NCBI GenBank assembly: GCA_016187945.1 | Contig: JACPIT010000003.1 | Location: 62,001-126,000 of the forward strand | From: Opitutia bacterium | GTDB lineage: Bacteria > Verrucomicrobiota > Verrucomicrobiia > Opitutales > Opitutaceae | Length of the DNA stretch: 64,000 nucleotides | Direction: 5' to 3' | Shown here: positions 61,107 to 64,000 of the stretch, one piece after another | Position numbering within the stretch: the first letter of the stretch is position 1 | Layout of the letters: every line of letters starts with the position of its first letter | Program-made: the position numbers and the translations under genes | The notes under the pieces: model-generated | Database searches by the model: none | Told to the model about the DNA's origin: nothing | The model's input: the letters and a program-made list of their open reading frames with translations, nothing else

Positions 61107-63011
61107 CTAGCCGAGGTGGCGCAGATCGAACGCGTAGTCGCCGCCGGGCGCTTGCAGGCGAAACGCGAGTTCGCCGAGCGGCAGGCTGCCCCACGGCGTC
61201 GCCACGCGAGCGCTGCGCGTTGCGATCGGTTGGCCGCCACGAGAAGCGCCGGTGTCGTGCCGGACCTCGAGGCGCTCAGTCTCACCCGGCGGCGTGGCGG
61301 CGAGGGTGGCGCGTGCGGCGTCCCAGACGGGTGCGGCGGCGCAGGCGCGTTCGATGAAGGTGTCGAACGCGCCGTCGATTTCGCGGTCGCCGACGAGCGC
61401 GAAGAGCGCCGTGTCGGCGGCGGGGATTTTCAACTCCACCCCGACCCAGGTGCCGCGCTCGGTCCACACGCCAGGCGCGCTGGTCCAGAGCGCGGCGTAG
61501 CCTTCGCCCTTGCGCGCGAAAATCCAGTTTCCGGTCGCGCGCACTTCGTCGAATTCCGCGCGCGGGAAAAACACGTGCGTCCACGGCAGCGGCGCGGCGG
61601 GTGGAAGCCGATAGATCACGAACGCCGCGCGACGGGCGGCGAACGAGCGCGGCGATTGCGGGTGACCTTGCCAGTAGCCCGGACGCAAATCGCCGAAGTG
61701 ACCAGGCGGCATGTTGCCCGGCACCCAGAGCGGATGCAAATTGCCGCGAATGCCGCCGGCGTAACCGGCGAGAACGCTCTCGGACGTGAAGGCTTCGCGA
61801 TACCACTGCCACTCGGGCGGGAATGCCGTCGGGGCGTTGCCGAAAATGACGGCGCGCTCGCCGAGCGTGATCTGCCAGACGTGATCGGCGCAGTAGGCGC
61901 GCGGGCCGGGCGCGCAGTTTTGCGCGGAGAGCATCGCCCCGCGGCAGCGAAACGTCGTCTGGCCGACGTGATCTTGGTCCCACGCTGGCACGATGTGCGT
62001 CGCGCTGCTCACGGTCGGCGTGCGGTCGTGCGCGAGCTCGGCGATCGCGTGCGGCACGCGATACGTGCTCGTCGCCCCGACGATGACGCCGCCGATGAAA
62101 TTCACGTTGAAGTGCCGGTCGTCGTTCGTGGCGGGCGGAGGGTGGAGCGCGTTGACCCCAACGCGCTGTTCGGTGTCCGCGTCCGGAAAGCGCGTTGGGG
62201 TCAACGCGCTCCACCTCGAATCGCTTTCCGGGCTGGGGCCGAAATGGAGATACTGCAACGCGCGCGCGGGGCTGACCGGCGTTTCCATCCGGTAGCACGC
62301 GTAGCCGCGGCGTGCGGCGGTGACGAGCGCGCCGGCGAAGTTGCCGAGCGCCTGATCGAGCATCATCAGATCGACGACGCTGCGTGCGGCTTCGCGGACG
62401 TCGGCGTCGCGCGCGAAATCGACGAGGTTGAGCAACGAGAGCAGGTTGACGTTGCAGTAGAGGTCCGCGCCCCATTCGACGCTGCCCTGTGTCACCCATG
62501 CGCTAATCCACTCGAGAATGTCGCGCCGCGCCTCGGCGACGTGGTCGGCGGCGCGCCGACCGTCGCGCAGCGCGAGATCGGGCCAGTGCTGGCCGACGAG
62601 GTAACGCAGGGCGTGGTGCAGGAGATTGTGGTTCTCGGTGAGGTCGTGGCAGTGCAGGACGAATTCGCCGAGCACGTGCTCGAAGTCCGACCACACCGCG
62701 TCCCACGCCGGGCCGATGGTGCGGGCGTGGAACTGGAGGCGCGCGCGCAGGAGCGGGTGGACGGCGAAATCGGCGAGGTGCCACTTGTCCTCGGCGCGCG
62801 CGAGTTCGACGAGGAAGTTCTGGCGCATCATCTCGAGCGTCTCGCGGACGAGTTCACGCGCGCGGTCGAGATCGCGGTCGAGCGCGAGGTGGGCCAGCGC
62901 GTAGCCGTCGAAACAGCGATACGGTCCCCACATCGTGAGGCGGCGGTTGTCGTGCTGCTCGACGACGTAGTTCAGAAACTCGCGTGCGCGCGAATCGAAG
63001 GAGGAGGACAT
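61107..63011 (-). CDS. Unassigned 634-residue protein, possibly a carbohydrate-active enzyme
   Basis: Not recognised. Starts at ATG 63011 (preceded by a good TCCTCC-type complement on the plus strand, i.e. GGAGGA nearby is on the opposite strand, so RBS support is weak); no signal peptide. The N-terminal half is helical with MWGPYRCFDGYALAHLAL, CHDLTENHNLLHHALRYLV and TQGSVEWGADLYCNVNL; the C-terminal half is beta-rich (QITLGERAVIFGNAPTAF, YAALWTSAPGVW). This helical-toroid plus beta-sandwich order resembles lyases of the heparinase II/III fold, but I cannot show catalytic residues. A perfect 27-bp inverted repeat (62141-62215) is inserted in frame and encodes about 25 residues. The longer frame upstream of 63011 is a glpD-derived fragment. 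Confidence 0.6.
   Translation of the reverse strand: MSSSFDSRAREFLNYVVEQHDNRRLTMWGPYRCFDGYALAHLALDRDLDRARELVRETLEMMRQNFLVELARAEDKWHLADFAVHPLLRARLQFHARTIGPAWDAVWSDFEHVLGEFVLHCHDLTENHNLLHHALRYLVGQHWPDLALRDGRRAADHVAEARRDILEWISAWVTQGSVEWGADLYCNVNLLSLLNLVDFARDADVREAARSVVDLMMLDQALGNFAGALVTAARRGYACYRMETPVSPARALQYLHFGPSPESDSRWSALTPTRFPDADTEQRVGVNALHPPPATNDDRHFNVNFIGGVIVGATSTYRVPHAIAELAHDRTPTVSSATHIVPAWDQDHVGQTTFRCRGAMLSAQNCAPGPRAYCADHVWQITLGERAVIFGNAPTAFPPEWQWYREAFTSESVLAGYAGGIRGNLHPLWVPGNMPPGHFGDLRPGYWQGHPQSPRSFAARRAAFVIYRLPPAAPLPWTHVFFPRAEFDEVRATGNWIFARKGEGYAALWTSAPGVWTERGTWVGVELKIPAADTALFALVGDREIDGAFDTFIERACAAAPVWDAARATLAATPPGETERLEVRHDTGASRGGQPIATRSARVATPWGSLPLGELAFRLQAPGGDYAFDLRHLG
62141..62215. 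repeat. 75-bp palindromic element inside a coding sequence
   Basis: Arms at 62141-62167 and 62189-62215 are exact 27-bp inverted copies around a 21-bp centre. The total of 75 bp is a multiple of three and is open in the frame of the 61107-63011 gene, adding about 25 residues (around SALTPTRFPDADTEQRVGVN). Confidence 0.75.
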
Positions 63012-63072
63012 GAGAAGCGGAGCGGAAAGAGGTCGAAGGGCACCACGAAACACACGAAAGACACGAAAAGAG

Positions 63073-63118
63073 GCGACGGCGGGGGCGGCTTCGAGCGCGG
63101 CGCGGGCGTCGAGTTGCA
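63073..63118. repeat. 46-bp direct repeat of a glpD segment
   Basis: Exact copy of 63540-63585, which lies inside glpD and encodes LQLDARAALEAAPAVA. The copy is outside the gene, 55 bp upstream of the 634-aa gene, and looks like a remnant of a duplication at the glpD 3' end. Confidence 0.8.
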
Positions 63119-63242
63119 AAAGCCCCTCCCACCGAGAAACGATCGGTCGCGAGCGACAGTTGTCATTCGGAGCGCAGCGAAACGGGAATCAATGCCCGCC
63201 AGCTCACGGGCGATGGGAAAACGGTTCCTTCGTCGAAAGGCG

Positions 63243-63328
63243 AAATGGAGGGCCGAGCTCCTGCGAGGCCGCACACGCACGAACGCGGCATCATGTTCGC
63301 GGCCTCGCGGGAGCTCGGCCCTCCATTT
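63243..63328. repeat. Large inverted repeat, 30-bp arms
   Basis: Arms 63243-63272 and 63299-63328 pair with one mismatch; the outer part is AAATGGAGGGCCGAGCTCC. It lies 70 bp past the glpD stop and may end glpD transcription or be an interspersed repeat. Confidence 0.7.
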
Positions 63329-63397
63329 TGTGGGCGAACGAGCACGACGAGTTCGTTCCGTGCGGTCCACGTGGTTCCGGAGCGCGGATCGTGCATG

Positions 63398-64000
63398 TCA
63401 ACGGTTCGCGACCGCTCGCGGGTGGGGAGCGGCGGGTTCCTTGGCGTGCGCGAGGTAGCCGTGGGCGATTTCGTCGAATACGGCGAGCTGATCGTCGATC
63501 CACCGGCGGTCGCGTCCGAGTTCGCGGGCGAAGAGTGCGGCGACGGCGGGGGCGGCTTCGAGCGCGGCGCGGGCGTCGAGTTGCAGCGCGCGGGATCGGC
63601 GCGAGAGCACGTCGTCGATCGTGCGCGCCATCTCGGTGCGCGCCGCCCAGACGACTTCGACGGCGCGCAACGCGAGGCGCGGGTGCACGGGTGTGTCGAG
63701 CGACGGTTCGATGGCGGCAAGGCGCTCGAGTGCGCGCGCGTCTGTGCCGTAGTGGGCGAAGTGAATGGCCTCTGTCGCAGGCGGGCGATCCGTCGGTCGA
63801 AGACCGGCGCTACTCGCGCCGTGCAGGCGGAGATTTTCTGTTGCGCACGGCCGGCGCGGGAGGCCGCCGACCTCGGCGGCGCGCGCGACGGCGTCCTCGG
63901 CCATTTTCCGGTAGCTCGTCCATTTGCCGCCGGTGATGGAGACGAGTCCGCTCGGCGAAACGGCGATGACGTGGTCGCGCGAGAGTGAGGCGGTCGCGGC
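63398..64000 (-). CDS. glpD: Glycerol-3-phosphate dehydrogenase, C-terminal part (start beyond the window)
   Basis: The minus-strand frame is open to the window edge. It reads SRDHVIAVSPSGLVSITGGK then WTSYRKMAEDAV, a GlpD hallmark of the FAD-binding region, followed by the C-terminal helical domain (WAARTEMARTIDDVLSRRSR, ALQLDARAALEAAPAVAALF, AHGYLAHAKEPA). The enzyme oxidises sn-glycerol 3-phosphate at the inner membrane and passes electrons to quinone. Between LRLHG and IHFAHYGTDA an unusual segment (SAGLRPTDRPPAT) is encoded by a REP-like palindrome at 63791-63813, so a repeat seems to have been accepted in frame. The Met at 63904 is internal, not the start. Confidence 0.88.
   Translation of the reverse strand, partial: AATASLSRDHVIAVSPSGLVSITGGKWTSYRKMAEDAVARAAEVGGLPRRPCATENLRLHGASSAGLRPTDRPPATEAIHFAHYGTDARALERLAAIEPSLDTPVHPRLALRAVEVVWAARTEMARTIDDVLSRRSRALQLDARAALEAAPAVAALFARELGRDRRWIDDQLAVFDEIAHGYLAHAKEPAAPHPRAVANR
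63791..63813. repeat. REP-like palindrome inside glpD
   Basis: A 23-bp unit (CGTCGGTCGAAGACCGGCGC and on) that matches the intergenic unit at 19359-19381 with two differences. It is read in frame by glpD. Confidence 0.6.

Larger units (their letters stand above)
63012..63397. other. 386-bp repeat-rich gap between glpD and the 634-aa gene
   Basis: No gene is supported. From left to right: a PVC-type repeat with CACGAAACACACGAAAGACA (about 63031-63057), a 46-bp copy of a glpD segment (63073-63118), a fragment of the TGTCATTC/GGAGCGCAGCGAA repeat type (63165-63183), and a large hairpin with 30-bp arms (63243-63272 and 63299-63328). Confidence 0.6.

Noticed and set aside
63012-63119. Extended N-terminus of the 634-aa protein starting at TTG 63119
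   Set aside because: The added residues come from the 46-bp glpD duplicate and a PVC-type repeat, so they are not part of the native protein.

Overview
The window is high-GC, densely coding bacterial DNA and almost certainly comes from the Verrucomicrobia, family Opitutaceae or a close relative. Three things point there: TonB-dependent receptors carrying the LSPF.V plug signature without any SusD partner, a propeller-type sensor kinase, and many palindromic repeats of the kind common in PVC genomes. No rRNA, tRNA, CRISPR array, transposase or phage gene was found. Taxonomy is inferred from protein style, not from a marker gene.

Layout. (1) 1-1508: 3' part of a HAMP sensor kinase. (2) 1567-8855, minus strand: a tightly coupled six-gene unit of a SUMF1/FGE-like exported protein, three SPFH (HflK/HflC-like) membrane proteins, a P1B-type metal ATPase and a small membrane protein. 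(3) 9151-14814: guaB, then the divergent menC-menE-polX group. (4) 15360-19314: treZ and a glycogen-debranching-type enzyme. (5) 19435-21587: a nucleotide-sugar epimerase and a DegT-type aminotransferase. (6) 21687-46606: a large sugar-utilisation locus best explained as beta-1,2-glucan (sophoro-oligosaccharide) use. It has two GH144-like proteins, a LacI regulator, a TonB receptor, a GH94 1,2-beta-oligoglucan phosphorylase-like enzyme, a GPH symporter, two GH3 beta-glucosidases (one exported, one cytoplasmic), two unassigned (alpha/alpha)6-type exported proteins and an SGNH hydrolase; an ABC exporter follows. (7) 48533-57148, minus strand: a propeller histidine kinase with its single-domain regulator, a second TonB receptor and a PocR-AraC regulator. 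(8) 57277-60764: a four-gene phosphotransfer cassette. (9) 61107-64000, minus strand: an unassigned 634-aa protein and the C-terminal part of glpD.

How the genes work together. In the sugar locus the receptor would bring beta-1,2-glucan across the outer membrane, the exported GH144 enzymes would cut it, the GPH symporter would import oligosaccharides, and the phosphorylase plus cytoplasmic GH3 would finish the job. Three near-identical palindromes close to GCAAACGTTTGC sit at the first GH144 gene, in front of lacI and in front of the second GH144 gene, and are good candidates for the LacI operator. The second GH144-like gene is frameshifted in a GC dinucleotide run.

The most unusual features are the SPFH/SUMF1/P1B-ATPase unit, which I cannot match to a named system, and palindromic repeats that lie inside reading frames: a 75-bp palindrome in the 634-aa gene, a repeat copy inside glpD, and repeat-derived ends on a histidine kinase and on the small membrane protein.
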